Assembly: GCA_006176705.1 (NCBI GenBank)
Contig: QRFJ01002108.1
Span: forward strand, 62,001-126,000
From: Cocos nucifera
Lineage: Eukaryota > Streptophyta > Magnoliopsida > Arecales > Arecaceae
Length of the DNA stretch: 64,000 bases
Direction: 5' to 3'
The number at the start of each line of letters is the position of its first letter. Within the stretch, counting starts at the first letter, position 1. The notes below the pieces were generated by a model. It was not told the origin of the DNA. It made no database searches and saw nothing but the letters and a program-made list of their open reading frames with translations. Below, in pieces: positions 23,959 to 35,289 of this stretch. The translations under genes and the position numbers were made by a program.

Positions 23959-23970
23959 GCTTCGATACCA
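23959..23970 (-). other. primer binding site, copia3 (degenerate)
   Basis: Minus-strand TGGTATCGAAGC, two bases from the initiator-Met consensus, four bases from the LTR. Confidence 0.75.
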
Positions 23971-23974
23971 CTAT

Positions 23975-26853
23975 TAGAAATATGCAGGATTTCATGCATA
24001 GATTTCAAAACTTTTTTGAAATATAGAGCGACGAAAGACATAGATTAAACTATTTAATCTACAAATGCATGTAATCAAATTACAAAACCCTACATCAAGG
24101 ATCTATAATATGTTATGATGCAAATATAAAACTAAAATTAAATTAATCATAAGTGGTATTGATTATATCAATACCTAGATCTAAAATAATTCTAGATCTA
24201 ATCCTAGATTGTATCTAGGTCACCAAGAGATCAGATTTCTTACCTTTGCATGGGTCGAAAACTCCGCAGTTAAATCTATTGTTGTCTTTGGAGCCACACA
24301 AATATTCAACCTCTATAGGTGATCCATACGAACCTGTAACATAGATCAGAGGTTCGTCGAATGAAGATCCACTCAAAGTGCAAGCTTCTCGCGGATCCCT
24401 CCTGATGATTAATCAAATACATGTTCTTCAGATCTCTTGGACACTCCAAGAAATGAAGAACACAAGGAAGAATAAGAGAGGAATCCAATCCTTGGATCTT
24501 CTATAAATCATAAAATTAAATCAAGAAAAAATAAATCCTAAGAGAAGACAAATCTTCTCCTTCAGGATTTCAACGATTGATGTCCTGAAAATATCTCTAT
24601 GCTAAAACAAGAGGAGACCTTCTCCTCTAAGATTTTTTTTAAGCTTCTAGATCTAATATTTTTTATTTTTATCATATAAAATTTTCACAAAAATTGAAGA
24701 GAAAAGGTTCTCCAAGAAACCTAAAAGAAGATCTTTCTTCTCTTCTCCTTCTCTCATCAGGACATGATCAAATCATGTCCAAAAAATTAACACCATGCCC
24801 TAACAACTTGGAGAACTTATCCCCACATCCAAATCCTCTCTTCTCTTATATTTTTATCATATAAAAATTATAAATAAAATAGAAAGAGAGAAACATAAAA
24901 GAAAAATATAAAAGAAGACAATCTTCTCTTACCTTGTCTCTTCAAGACATCAACCTTTGATGTCTTAATTGAAGGCTCTTCTCCATGAATCTTGGCACCA
25001 CAAATCCTCCACACCTTATCCTCCTTTTCCTCTAAATTTTCATGATTTTTCTAGGATTTTTCACATCCTCTAGCCATCTCATAGGAGGCACCCCAATATT
25101 TAGGACGACTAGGTCAAGAGACCTAGTCAAACAAGAAAACAAGAAGGAATTTGGGGGGCATCCAACTCTTGGATGCCTCCCCAGATTTTTGTGCATGGAG
25201 AACATAAAATCCATGCCTCAAAAAGTGGAGATAAGGCACATAAAAAATTAGAGGGTGGCGTGGAGAAAATTCCGTAGAGAGATGAGGTGTTCTGGATAAC
25301 TAGGACACTATCAAATAGAATCATATGCACAACTACTTTCTAATTTTGACCAAATCAAATTTAAGTCCAATTCTTGAGATAATGAGGTATGAGAAATCAT
25401 TACATAAAAATCATAGAAAAAAAATCTAGAATTAAATATTAGAGCATGGGACTATTGGTGCAAGGGAAGAGTGAGTCCTAGTCCAACTGGGACGCTTTAT
25501 GTTTGACTAGATCAAAACTATTTTGAATTTAAATCAAAACTAATTTAAATCAGATAAAATACAACCTAATTAAGAGTGATCCTAATCTAATTAGGAGCCT
25601 AATTAAATGGATTAAACCATATTTAATTTTGATTTAAATCCAAAGTCAATTTGGAATTAGATGCACCTAAATCCTAGTCTAACTAGGAATTGATTTTCCC
25701 TTGCAAGTAGCTTATCCAATAAACTAATTGGACTTAACCCAATTAAGTCTAAACCAATTCTAGTTAAATCTAATTTAATTAGACTTGATCTCAGCCTGAT
25801 TGTTCAATCAAATTGAGCCAATTAGCCATCCAATTGCTAATCAATCCTCCTACAATACTTGCATTAGGTCAAACATCAATCTAATTGAATGTTTGACATC
25901 GAAATGATTCTTAATCATCGATTAACCATCTGATCAGGTTATAAGCTCTAATGTGTGTGACCCTATAGGTTTGAACCTAAGTTGATAGCATAGAAATTAA
26001 TTTCTGTACCAATCGAAGTTACCATCTAGCAATGGTTTCCGACGTTCAGATAGGTTGAATATATGCAAAGCAATATTCTTAGAATCCTAGCCCAAAGTTA
26101 TCATATAATTCATCCCTATGATCAATAATGCTCAAGACAACTTCGAATACACTATCAAATACTCATATAAGTCATCTCTATTGTATCTCAAAATTTTGTA
26201 AATCTCGTGACACCTCATAAGGATTACCCAAGCCTAAGTTTTGCTAAATTAAAACACAGCGAGTCATTCTCTTTCTGAAGTTAATCAGGAGTGGTCAATT
26301 CCATCTTGACTCACACACCAACTTTATAAGTACTTGACTATACCCAAAAACCTTTCAAACCTATATTAGAAATACAGGCAGTCTGGCACCAAAGTAAAGT
26401 GAATTGCTTGCAAGTCATCATGGTGATCTCAAATCGAAGGGACACTTATATCCATTGGCCTTAGCTAACTACTCTTGACAGTAAAGTGCTACATTGATCA
26501 CGTTCAGTGTAGATGTACTCCTACATCTCACCTGGATGACATACGAGGATCTCCACACCACTTGATTATGAGGACAACCAATGCATATAGCATACAGCGA
26601 CCTACACTCGATAAGTTATCATCCTTGTTAATAACTTATGATTTGGTCGTGAACAATTTAAGAACCATTCGATAAATACTTCTTTATCGATTGATTATGG
26701 TTCTAAGAACTTTATCATAATTTAGGAGTTCATTTAAGGAAGATAGATCTTTTAAGATGAACCAGCTAAATAACTATTATTATTAGATAATTCATATACT
26801 AATTCCATTCATCTACTACTTAGATGATTGGCTTTAGAACATATTTTCCAACA
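23975..26853 (-). repeat. 5' LTR of copia3 (2.88 kb)
   Basis: Minus strand begins TGTTGGAAAATATGTTC at 26853. Its PBS-proximal end has lost the terminal CA. Paired with 12791-19210. Right flank gagtc (26854-26858) is the second target copy. Confidence 0.9.
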
Positions 26854-26858
26854 GAGTC

Positions 26859-28090
26859 GTATTGGATTGACCCATTGGTTGCTTATCTTAAAGATGGAGC
26901 TCTTCCTCATGACCTGAGGGAAGCTCAAAAACTTAGAAATCAAGTCTCTCGGTATGTTCTGTATGAAGGCAAGCTATATAAAAGATCATATTTCTTATCG
27001 CTCTTGAGATATCTCAGACCTTCAAAAGCCGACTTTGCATTATGAAAAGTGCATGAAGGAATCTATGAAAGTCATATGAAGGCCAGATCCTTATCACACA
27101 ACTACTTCAACAGGATTACTATTCGCCGACCTTGTACCATGATTTTATAAAGTATGTCAAAAAATGTGACCGCTGTCAGAGAAATATAATCATTCAAAGA
27201 TAGCCAGCTTCTGAACTTACACCCCTAAGCGCCTCATGGTCATTTGCTCAGTGGGGGATGGACACACTCGGACCTATTCCCATGGCACCTGGATAGCACA
27301 AGTTTCTCTTGGTGGTAATAGATTATTTTATAAAGTAGATCGAGGCTGAACCTCTGGCAAAAATCACTGAAGCAAAAGTGCAGGACTTCATCTAAAAGTC
27401 AATCATTTGTAGATTTGGCTTGCCTCGAATCCTTATAATAGATAATGGGCGATAGTTTGTCGAAGCAAGATTTACCAAATTCTATGAAGATTTGAATATC
27501 TTCCATCATTTTACATCAGTAGCCCATCCACAGGCACATAGCAAAGCCGAAGTAACAAACAGAACCCTGCTACAAGGTATCAAAGCAAGACTTGAAAGAG
27601 CAAAGAAGACCTGGGTGGATGAACTCTATCATGTGCTCTGGACATACCGAATTACTCAAAGATTGCCAACTAGAAAGATCCCATTTGCCTTAGCTTTTGG
27701 AATAGAAGCTGTCATCCTAATAGAACTCAAACTCCCATTAGCACGAGTCGTGGCATTCAATGAGCAGCATAACTCACAGGACCTCAAGACTAATCTAGAC
27801 TTATTGGAAGAAAAAAAAAAGCTCAAGTTTGGATGGCAGCCTATAAGCAAAAGGTAGCTCATTACTATAACTCTAAAGTCAAAGGCAAAACATTCAAAGT
27901 GGGGGACTTGGTACTTCGACAAGTGGCTGTTTCACAATCTCAAAATCAAAAAAAGCTCACTCTAAATTAGGAAGACCCATATGAAGTAGAGGAGGTTGTC
28001 CAGCCCGAAACTTATCATTTGAAGGAGCTTGGAGGAGCAATACTCCCGCAGCCTTAGAATTCAAAAAATTTAAAAATATACTACCAATAA
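26859..28090 (+). pseudogene. gypsy integrase, Tat1
   Basis: Continuation of the pol frame: WIDPLVAYLKDGALP and YVLYEGKLYKRS precede the HHCC finger (YVKKCDRCQ near 27150-27180), then the DDE core with GMDTLGPIPM, IIDNGR and KAEVTNRTLLQGIKARL (near 27545-27600), and a C-terminal tail with VGDLVLRQ and GPYEVEEV-like residues. Several frameshifts (27045, 27480, 27830) and stops are present. The finger, core and tail order is complete. Confidence 0.9.
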
Positions 28091-28190
28091 TTTGCCTTCA
28101 AATAAAACTCCTCTATTTCAATATAATTATTTTTGTTACAAAAATCATATGATGATAGGGAATAACTTTTTGAAATAATCAAAAGCGATC

Positions 28191-28965
28191 ATGTTAGGAA
28201 TAGGAGGAGAACCTCATCCTAACATGAGCAAAATTGAAGGCCTCATTAGTCTAAGATGAGATGAGGGGAGAGATCCTGACAATGGCCCTACTGCGCCCCT
28301 GGCTATGTTAAGAACAAGAGGAGGAACTTATCCTAACATGAGCAAAGTCGAAGGTCTCGTTAGTCTAAGATGAGATGAGGAGAGAGGCCCTAACAATGGT
28401 CCTAATGTGCCCTTACAGCCATGTTAGGAATAGGAGAAGGACCTCATCCTAACATGAGCTAAGTTGAAGGCCTCGTTGGTCTAAGACGAGATGAGAGGAG
28501 AGGCTTTGACAGTGGTCCTAATGTGCCCTTACATCCATGATAGGAATAGAAGGAGGACCTCATCCTAACATGAGCAAAGTCGAAGACCTTGTTAGTCTAA
28601 GATGGGATGAAAGGAGAGGCCCTTCCAATGGCCCTAATGTACCCCTACAGCCACGTTAGGAATAGGAGGAGAACCTCATCCTAACGTGAGTAAAGTCGAA
28701 GGTCTCATTAGTTTAAGACGGGATGAGGGGAGAGGCCCTTCCAATGGCCTTTATGTGCCTCTATAGCCTTATTAGAAATAGGAGAAGAACCTCATCCTAA
28801 CTTGAGCAAAATGAAGACCTCGTTAATTTAAGATGAGATAAGAGGAGAGGCCCTATCAATGGCCCAACTGTGCCCCTACTGTCATGAAAGGAACAGGAGG
28901 AGAACCTCATCCTGACATAAACAAAGACCTCTGATTACCTAAGGCAGGAGGAAGGACCTCATCTT
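28191..28965 (+). repeat. seven 116-bp tandem repeats downstream of Tat1 integrase
   Basis: Units begin near 28191, 28305, 28421, 28537, 28653, 28769 and 28884, spacing 114-116 bp. Each starts with a variant of atgttaggaataggagga, then acctcatcctaacatgag and a ctaagatgagatgag segment, and ends with atgtgcccctacagcc. Tandem repeats between integrase and the 3' LTR are typical of Tat/Ogre elements. Confidence 0.92.
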
Positions 28966-29256
28966 GATGAAAGGATGAAGGAAAATCGATGGAGTCGAAC
29001 ATGGAAGGATAAACTCATTTCAATGCAGGTAAAAAATCTTCGGTTATAAAAAGATAGAAGAAAAACTACTTTTTTGATAATTATTTCAATGAAAGTCAAA
29101 GCAGAAGAGAGAAATAGGAAAATCAATAAGCACTGAATCTAAACAAAGCAAAAAGATGATCGAAGAAAATATTTCTTCATTAAAACCAAAGTTAATTACA
29201 AAGTGAAGATCCACGAGACCATGTACAAAAAAGAAAAAAGAAAAAACAACAAAGTC
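28966..29256. other. Tat1 spacer
   Basis: A/G-rich spacer between the tandem repeats and the antisense ORF. No gene or structured site seen. Confidence 0.6.
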
Positions 29257-30105
29257 CTAAGAAGGCTCGGAACCCTCAAACTTCAGGCTATTGACCCCCG
29301 CCATTACAAGAGACTGCTTCAGCCTAAGGATTTCCTCCTCAAGCTCCTTCTTCTTATATAGCCCATTTACGTACATCCTATTAGCATGTTAGAATTTGCT
29401 TTCAAGCTCTCACCGCTGCTTCCTCAAGACTTCAGACTTGGCCTCCACATCCCTGACGGCTTGCTGCTCTTACAATAGCTAGATCCTCAATCATTGAACC
29501 TTGGCCTTCTCCCTTCCCACCACTTTTGAAAGCTCACCCAGAGTCCTTGTTAAGGAGGCAACCTGATCTGATCCCCCGCTCGCACTAGACTGATGACTAT
29601 CATCGAGTTATTTTTGGAGTCGGGTTGCCTCATTGTTAGCAGCACGAAGCCTATGCTTAAGCTGGGATATCCTCTCACTCTAATCCAATCGATAGGTATC
29701 ATAAGTGAGCTCGGCATCATGCAGTTGCTTCTGGAGCATGGAGAACCTCTTCGACCAATCCCACTCATATCAAATCTTGTCAGAAGACTATGGTGAGCTC
29801 TCCTCCAACAGATGGATCTTCTCTTTCACCGCCTTAAGATTGGCTTCAAGAGAGCTGATCTTCGCCGTCAGTGCCTAAGATTTATCGTTGGCATTTTTCT
29901 TGAGCTCGATGATCTCTTTCTTGAAGATGCCCTTCCGAATGCCGAAGCTCATAAAGTCCTTCATGTATAAATTTTGGAGGCGAGTGACCTCCTTGGTCGC
30001 CTCCAAAGCATTCCTTCGAGAAGCTTGAAGGTCATCCTCCATCTTCTTCAACTTTCTCTTCAGATGGTGGACTTCCTTCTTTAAGTTTTTTATTAAAGAT
30101 TTCAT
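29257..30105 (-). pseudogene. antisense coiled-coil ORF of Tat1
   Basis: One minus-strand frame of 283 codons, from MKSLIKNLKKEVHHLKRKLK to ...KFEGSEPS, interrupted by about ten stops but apparently without frameshifts. The composition (K/E/L/R/Q heptads throughout, such as LKKMEDDLQASRRNALEATK) predicts a continuous coiled coil. No catalytic motif. Antisense ORFs downstream of integrase are known in Grande-like Tat elements, where their function is unknown. The opposite-strand ORF at 29593-29796 is its shadow. Confidence 0.75.
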
Positions 30106-30297
30106 TGGAACTCCCTAAGTTAAGGGGTCAGCATCGACTGGAGATGGCGGGTTATGGCTCTGATTATTGGAGAAATTCTGGATAAGACATGGTACAACAC
30201 CAATATAAAGAAACGCATAGACAAAAATGAATTCGCTTTCATTTAACTAAAAATTTTTAGGTATAAAGCAAAATAAAAAAGCAAAAAAATATAACTA

Positions 30298-30373
30298 TCA
30301 AAGGCTCCCGACCTCTAGAGGAGAAGCAGTGGAGGAGCTTGGCACTCCAGGGATAGCTGCGGGCTCGGGAGTG
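30298..30373 (-). pseudogene. C-terminal tail of an upstream antisense ORF, Tat1
   Basis: Minus-strand PEPAAIPGVPSSSTASPLEV followed by a TGA at 30298-30300. The Ala/Pro/Ser-rich tail resembles the C-terminal SEPAAEMPKPT region of the Tat2 antisense protein, so Tat1 probably carried the same gene. The rest was removed by LTR D. Bases 30106-30297 between the two antisense ORFs hold nothing recognised. Confidence 0.5.
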
Positions 30374-31151
30374 AAAGAACCAGATCTAGGGTTTCATAGG
30401 TAGATCTTGAAACTTATTCAAGATCATGCAGTGAAAGACTTAAATAAATTAAATATTTATTTAAATAAATATATAAATACCTAGATCTCAAATCTATTAT
30501 ATAATCAAGGTATGATATTAAATCAAAAATTAAAATCAAATAAGAAAAAAAAGATTGATCAAATCAACCTAGATCTACACTACATCAAATGCAGGTATGA
30601 AGTTAATAGATCAGATCTATTACCTGAGCAAGTTAGACATTCTAACTTATTGATCCAAACTTAAGGATGAAGTCATGAGTCACACATATGTCCAGCCTCT
30701 AGGAGTCGTCCACACGAGCCTACAAACATGATCAGAGATTCTGATGCAGGAAATCAGCACAGTATGCTGACACTATGCTGATTTTTCTTCAATGGTTGAT
30801 CCGATACTTTCTTCTTCAAAACTTGGATACTCCAAAATATCAGAAGAAAAGAAGAATATTTGTGATGCTGAGACACCTCTCAACTCACAAAGAGGGAGGA
30901 AGAGATCTAGAACAAAAATCCTAGAAGAAGACCCTCTTCTTCTTCATTATTCTTTTCTAGACATCCTGATTTATGTTTTTAATATCTCCATAATCTAAAT
31001 GAATTTTTCTCTAATTTTTCTACACCAAAGAGTCCTCTCAAATGTTTGAAACATACAAAAATTTCAACCAAAAATTCTCTTTAAATAAAGAGATATGCAG
31101 AGTCCAAGTTAGGTCAAAAACCTAGACTAGGAAGGATCAAATAAGGAAAGT
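30374..31151 (-). repeat. LTR fragment D (PBS-proximal end)
   Basis: Begins tgaaagaaccagatctaggg, an LTR-like end of the same general type as the copia2/3 LTR ends (tgagaaacatgcagggttt). The interior has similar blocks (agaagaagaccctcttcttc). It stops at 31151, where A2 LTR sequence begins in mid-LTR. Confidence 0.55.
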
Positions 31152-32582
31152 TGTTGGGTTGCCACCATATACTGCTAGGTATCACTGGTGGATTTTGGAA
31201 GCAATTAGAATGATTTAGATGATCGATCATTCTAGTTATCTAAATCAGAAGAGTTCTGATCCATCAAAAGAAATTTTGATGATGTCGATGATAGAGATCA
31301 TGACATATCCCATTACCATACATAACTGAATCTAACTAGACCACACAAATAAGAGTTTGGATCTGGATATCATTAATTGGACTAATCCAGTTCAATTGAT
31401 TTGAATACGATCCAATTAGGTTCAAGGAAATCATGCTAGCATACAATTGAGCCTAATGCTCTCCTTCTACTATCATCAAAAGTTATCTCGACTGAGCTAA
31501 ATGTGTTTGTGCTCACTCAAGTACATTTACTTAATCTGACCAGAGCTTATCCAGATTAAAAAAGGATTGTCTTAATTTATGAGATAAATTTGAGACAACA
31601 CCTACCATTTTTTGTCACTTGCTAATTCTTGTCTTTGACTTTGGTCAAACATTGACCTTTGACACTTAGACATCTGCCCATGTGTCATGCACCTATAGGA
31701 GAGTAGATAGGGGCTTGTCCCCTTGCTAGAAATTAGAAAGGAGAGGGCGCACACCTAGGGAGGCATGCACCCATGGATAGGGACACTTGGAGTCCCATAT
31801 AGATGGAACTCCAGGTTGCTTCTAGAATTCTACTTAGGTGGTGCCAACCTATAGAGTTTGATCAGTCTTAGGTGCCATCTAAGGATGAATTAAAGGAGCT
31901 CTCATCTGATTAGATCAGGTGATATCATCCCACCAATCAGATTTAGATCTGATTGCACAAAGCAACATGATTGGTCGGGATGATGTGGCACTACATGGTG
32001 CAGTAGGGTCTATATAAATTCTGTCTGCGCCCAACTTTTATAGAGTTCTCTCTTAGCCCATGCCCCAAGGCTGCCCCTCTCCCTCCTCCATGCCAACTTC
32101 TGATCCTCTCTCTCCTCTACATGCCCAAGGAATTTTGGGCTCCAGTTTGGTGCGATCCAGGCAAAAGGAAGGTGACGAGAAAGGAAGAAAGCAGCACTGC
32201 TGCAGAGACGACTGTAGATCTTCGAAAGAAGTGTTGAAGATCCTCTAAATTAGATCTAGATCTGATATTTGGAGAGGTGATAAAAAAGAAGAAGATCTTC
32301 AGATCTAGTCTGAGTAGATATCGATAGAGGCCAGGCACTTGCGTGGCTAGATCCAGAACCTCAGGCAAATAGCAGGATCATCAAAGGATAATCGATTATC
32401 CAACATCAAGGTACAAATTAATAAGATTTAATTTTTTTTTATTTTTATTTATTAGATTAATAAAATTAGATCTAAAATATCTTAGATCTGATCTAGATAT
32501 ATAAGAAAAATTTTTGAAATATCTCTCTTGATCTGATCAAATCTGAACGAACCTGATCCGAGAAATTAGGATTTCTCCTTCA
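31152..32582 (+). repeat. 5' LTR of A2, truncated at its 5' side
   Basis: Starts at ttgggttgccaccatatact, equivalent to 41774 in the 3' LTR, and ends tttctccttca before the PBS. A TATA box (ctatataaa) lies at about 32012-32020. Confidence 0.9.
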
Positions 32583-32584
32583 AC

Positions 32585-32596
32585 TAGTATCAGAGC
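32585..32596 (+). other. primer binding site, A2 (degenerate)
   Basis: TAGTATCAGAGC, one base from the initiator-Met consensus, two bases from the LTR. Confidence 0.82.
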
Positions 32597-33653
32597 AAGA
32601 TTCTCTAAATTATTTAGATTTAATTTTAATTTATTTTTGATCTAATAATCAAGTGACTTCAGATGTCACATGATATATTATTAGATCTAAAATTAAAAAA
32701 AATTAAAATTAAATAATTTAGATCTAAGTTTTATAAGATGCATGACTAGTTGTAAAATAGAATAGTTCTATACATAGTCTTGCATGTTCATAATTTAATT
32801 TGATTAAGTTATAATTTTAGATCTATTTATTTACTATTTTTTAATATTATAAATATTATAATAATATCTAAAAAATAGTAAATAAAATTATTTAATTTTT
32901 GGATCATATGAGATACGATGAATGCATGTTTAGACTAGTTGTAGAATAGTTCTACATAATTATCTAGATTAGAATTTATTTTGATGCGATCAATTTAAAT
33001 CTAATTTTTTAGATAATTATGGGATAATTTAGATCTAAAAATATACATGATATAATACATGATATGTATGCAAAATATGTTTATAGTTAGATCAATTTTT
33101 GTATATGAGATATATGATGTAGATCTAACTAGTTTTGTAGTTTTGTATATTTCTGATTAAGGCATTCCCCTTGGCCGTCCGATCATAAGAACAAAGTAGC
33201 ATTTAAATGCCCTCTCCTTTCATTCGATGGGGTATTCTTATGATATGTAGTGGTGCTATGCGTTCATCCTTTAATCAAAAATCAAGAACTTATTTTCTGC
33301 AAAACCCTAGATCCAAATATACATGTTTTATTTATGAATCCTAAACTTAATTAAAAATTAAGATTATGAAATATTAATTAGGTCTAAAATTGAGAATTTC
33401 ATATCTAAGACATATTCATAATATTGGATTCAGACTAGGGTAGCTCAATTAGACCTAAGCAGTTGATCAAACTTAATCAAGAGTTGGTTAGATGGGATCA
33501 ACAATGCTTAAATTGACCAGTCTAATAGAATTAAGTCTGGATCAAGATCGAGTCACGTGAGTGATCAATCAAGCTAAGACCTAATTAGGCTCAGTGGTTA
33601 GAGTCTAGATTGTAGGCTAGCCCAATTGATTCTGACTCAACAATTTGGTATCT

Positions 33654-33761
33654 AAGGTAAGTTTGGCAGACATGATCAACTGATTTTTAATTAGGAGCTA
33701 CTCGACTCGAATGTGTTCTTATCGAGTTAATGCAATATCCCTTCCACCGGTCTCACTTACC
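33654..33761 (+). promoter_or_regulatory. leader block with splice-donor-like site and complementary heptamer, A2
   Basis: AAGGTAAGT matches the plant 5' splice-site consensus. GGTAAGT (33656-33662) is exactly complementary to ACTTACC at 33755-33761. The same arrangement is present in A1 (about 3395-3510, minus) and family B (62547-62655), and in copia3 with one mismatch. Function is inferred only. Confidence 0.5.
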
Positions 33762-33830
33762 TGGCCATATTTATTAGCTCAGTTCTGATCTGAGATGATC
33801 AATAATCTGAGCTAACTCATGCCACTAGGT

Positions 33831-33851
33831 TAGTCATAATGGTTATGACTA
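33831..33851 (+). other. conserved leader stem-loop, A2
   Basis: TAGTCATAA, TGG loop, TTATGACTA. The stem is identical to A1 and the loop differs. Confidence 0.6.
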
Positions 33852-34450
33852 TATCAAGTCTAGTTTAATGAGCTCTAAATCAAATCTTCCAAAGAAAAGA
33901 TTAAGTCTAAAGGTCTTCTACCATTGTAGATGTGCGGGCCCTTCCTGGGGTTGATTATTCTCGGCTGGTTATAGTGATTCAGTTGCATCAAAAAGATGCA
34001 ATCATGTCTATTAGGCATTAGATGCTACGGGCTGGAGGATGGATTGAGCTCAATATTCCAAACATGATGAGAGACTCAATTAGGAATCCAATCTATGCAA
34101 ATGGTGGATCTAACTTAACTAAGGAGTGGATCAATATTCCGAGCACGACAAGATCCATGAATTAGAGATCAAGTTTGGGTACACCATGATTAGAGAATCA
34201 TTGAACAAGAGTTGTTCACTCATTGGCTAACCCATCACCAATAACTATTAAGTGAGGTGATGAGTCAGTTGGTGGGACCGCACCACCCACTAAAAATCAT
34301 TAATCATGAAGATTTCACATCTCTACAGAGGGAGTGTAGGGATCCAAAAAAATAGTGAAAGCTAAATTATTTAAAAATAAAACCCCCTAAATAAATTGGT
34401 CAAGTCTTAATTATAATATCTAACTAGAAACTTTGACTCTCTACAGAAAA

Positions 34451-35280
34451 ATGTCTGCGTCCAACCCACTAGCACGTATCCTGGATACCCATAGACTGAT
34501 CAGACCCAATTATAAGGATTGGCTCCGAAACTTCAAAATTATTTTGGGTTTCGAGAAGTCAACTCATATGTTAGACCAGAACCCTCCTACCTTACCAGCT
34601 CGTCCATCTGCTGAATAGAGAACGTCTCCTGATAAGTGGACGGACGAAGATAACAAGGCCAGATATCAAATGTTGGGCTGAATGTCTCATGAATTTTAGC
34701 ACCAATATGAAGATATCAGGATTGTCCACCAAATGTTGGGTCACCTACAAGAGATGTTTGGTGAACAAAGTCGTGCAGCCAAGTATCAAGTCACTAAATG
34801 ACTTTTCAAGACTAAAATGCATGATGGGCAGTCAGTCCAAGATCATTGTCTGATGATGATCAAGGACATGAAAAAGCTTGAGAAGCTCGAAGTGAAGTTG
34901 GACCTAGATCTATAGAATGATATAATTCTGCAATTCTTGATTGATGCATATGGGCAGTTCATCATAAACTACCATATGCATCATCTTCAAAATTCCCTGG
35001 CTGGACTTATGAATATGCTGGTTACTGCTGAGCTTTCTATAAAAGGTTCTAAAGGCTCAGTGCTTGCTATGGAAAAGACTTCTTCCAAGAGAAAGTCTTT
35101 TGAAAAGAAGAACAAGTCTATGAAAAAGCAGAAGGTGGAAGGAGGAAAGAAGAAAAGACAGAGCTGAAGAAGAAGGCCGCTGACAAAGGAAAGTGCTTCC
35201 ATTGCAATAATGACGGCCATTGAAAGTAGAACTGCCCTACTTACCTAGTCACCCTAAAGAATAAGAAGGAGGCAGATCCT
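34451..35280 (+). pseudogene. copia Gag, A2
   Basis: Starts MSASNPLARILDTHRLIRPN at 34451. An in-frame ATG at 34433 is the alternative seen also in A1. Stops occur after RPSAE (34616) and at 34799-34801 (TGA, the codon also stopped in A1), among others. The lysine-rich tail (KRKSFEKKNKSMKKQKVEG) leads to the zinc knuckle CFHCNNDGH at about 35192-35220, followed by two stops before the last cysteine. Particle protein, dead copy. Confidence 0.88.
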
Positions 35281-35289
35281 TCTAGAGGT

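Larger units (their letters stand above)
12791..26853 (-). mobile_element. copia3: full-length, decayed copia element nested in Tat1
   Basis: Two long minus-strand LTRs (3' LTR 12791-19210 carrying a nested element; 5' LTR 23975-26853), a polypurine tract (19211-19222), a PBS (23959-23970), a near-perfect 5-bp target duplication, and an internal region in copia order (RNase H, RT, integrase, protease on ascending plus coordinates). Subtracting the nested element gives about 10.5 kb. Heavily mutated throughout, so an old insertion. Confidence 0.92.
10664..30373 (+). mobile_element. Ty3/gypsy Tat-group element Tat1 (split, no LTRs left)
   Basis: Pol pieces on the plus strand at 10664-12790 and 26854-28090, followed by tandem repeats and antisense coiled-coil ORFs, match the organisation of Grande/Ogre-type Tat elements. 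Copia3 splits it at 12791-26853. The left end is cut by copia2 at 10664 and the right end by LTR D at 30374. Gag, protease and both LTRs are missing. Confidence 0.9.
32597..34450 (+). other. A2 untranslated leader
   Basis: 1.85 kb without an ORF, colinear with A1's leader. Holds the consensus donor AAG|GTAAGT (33654-33662), the complementary ACTTACC (33755-33761), the 9-bp stem-loop (33831-33851) and a TTGAACAA/TTGTTCA hairpin near 34200-34218. Confidence 0.85.

Noticed and set aside
28191..28965. Possible CRISPR-like array
   Set aside because: Units are contiguous 116-bp tandem copies without unique spacers, in a plant gypsy element.
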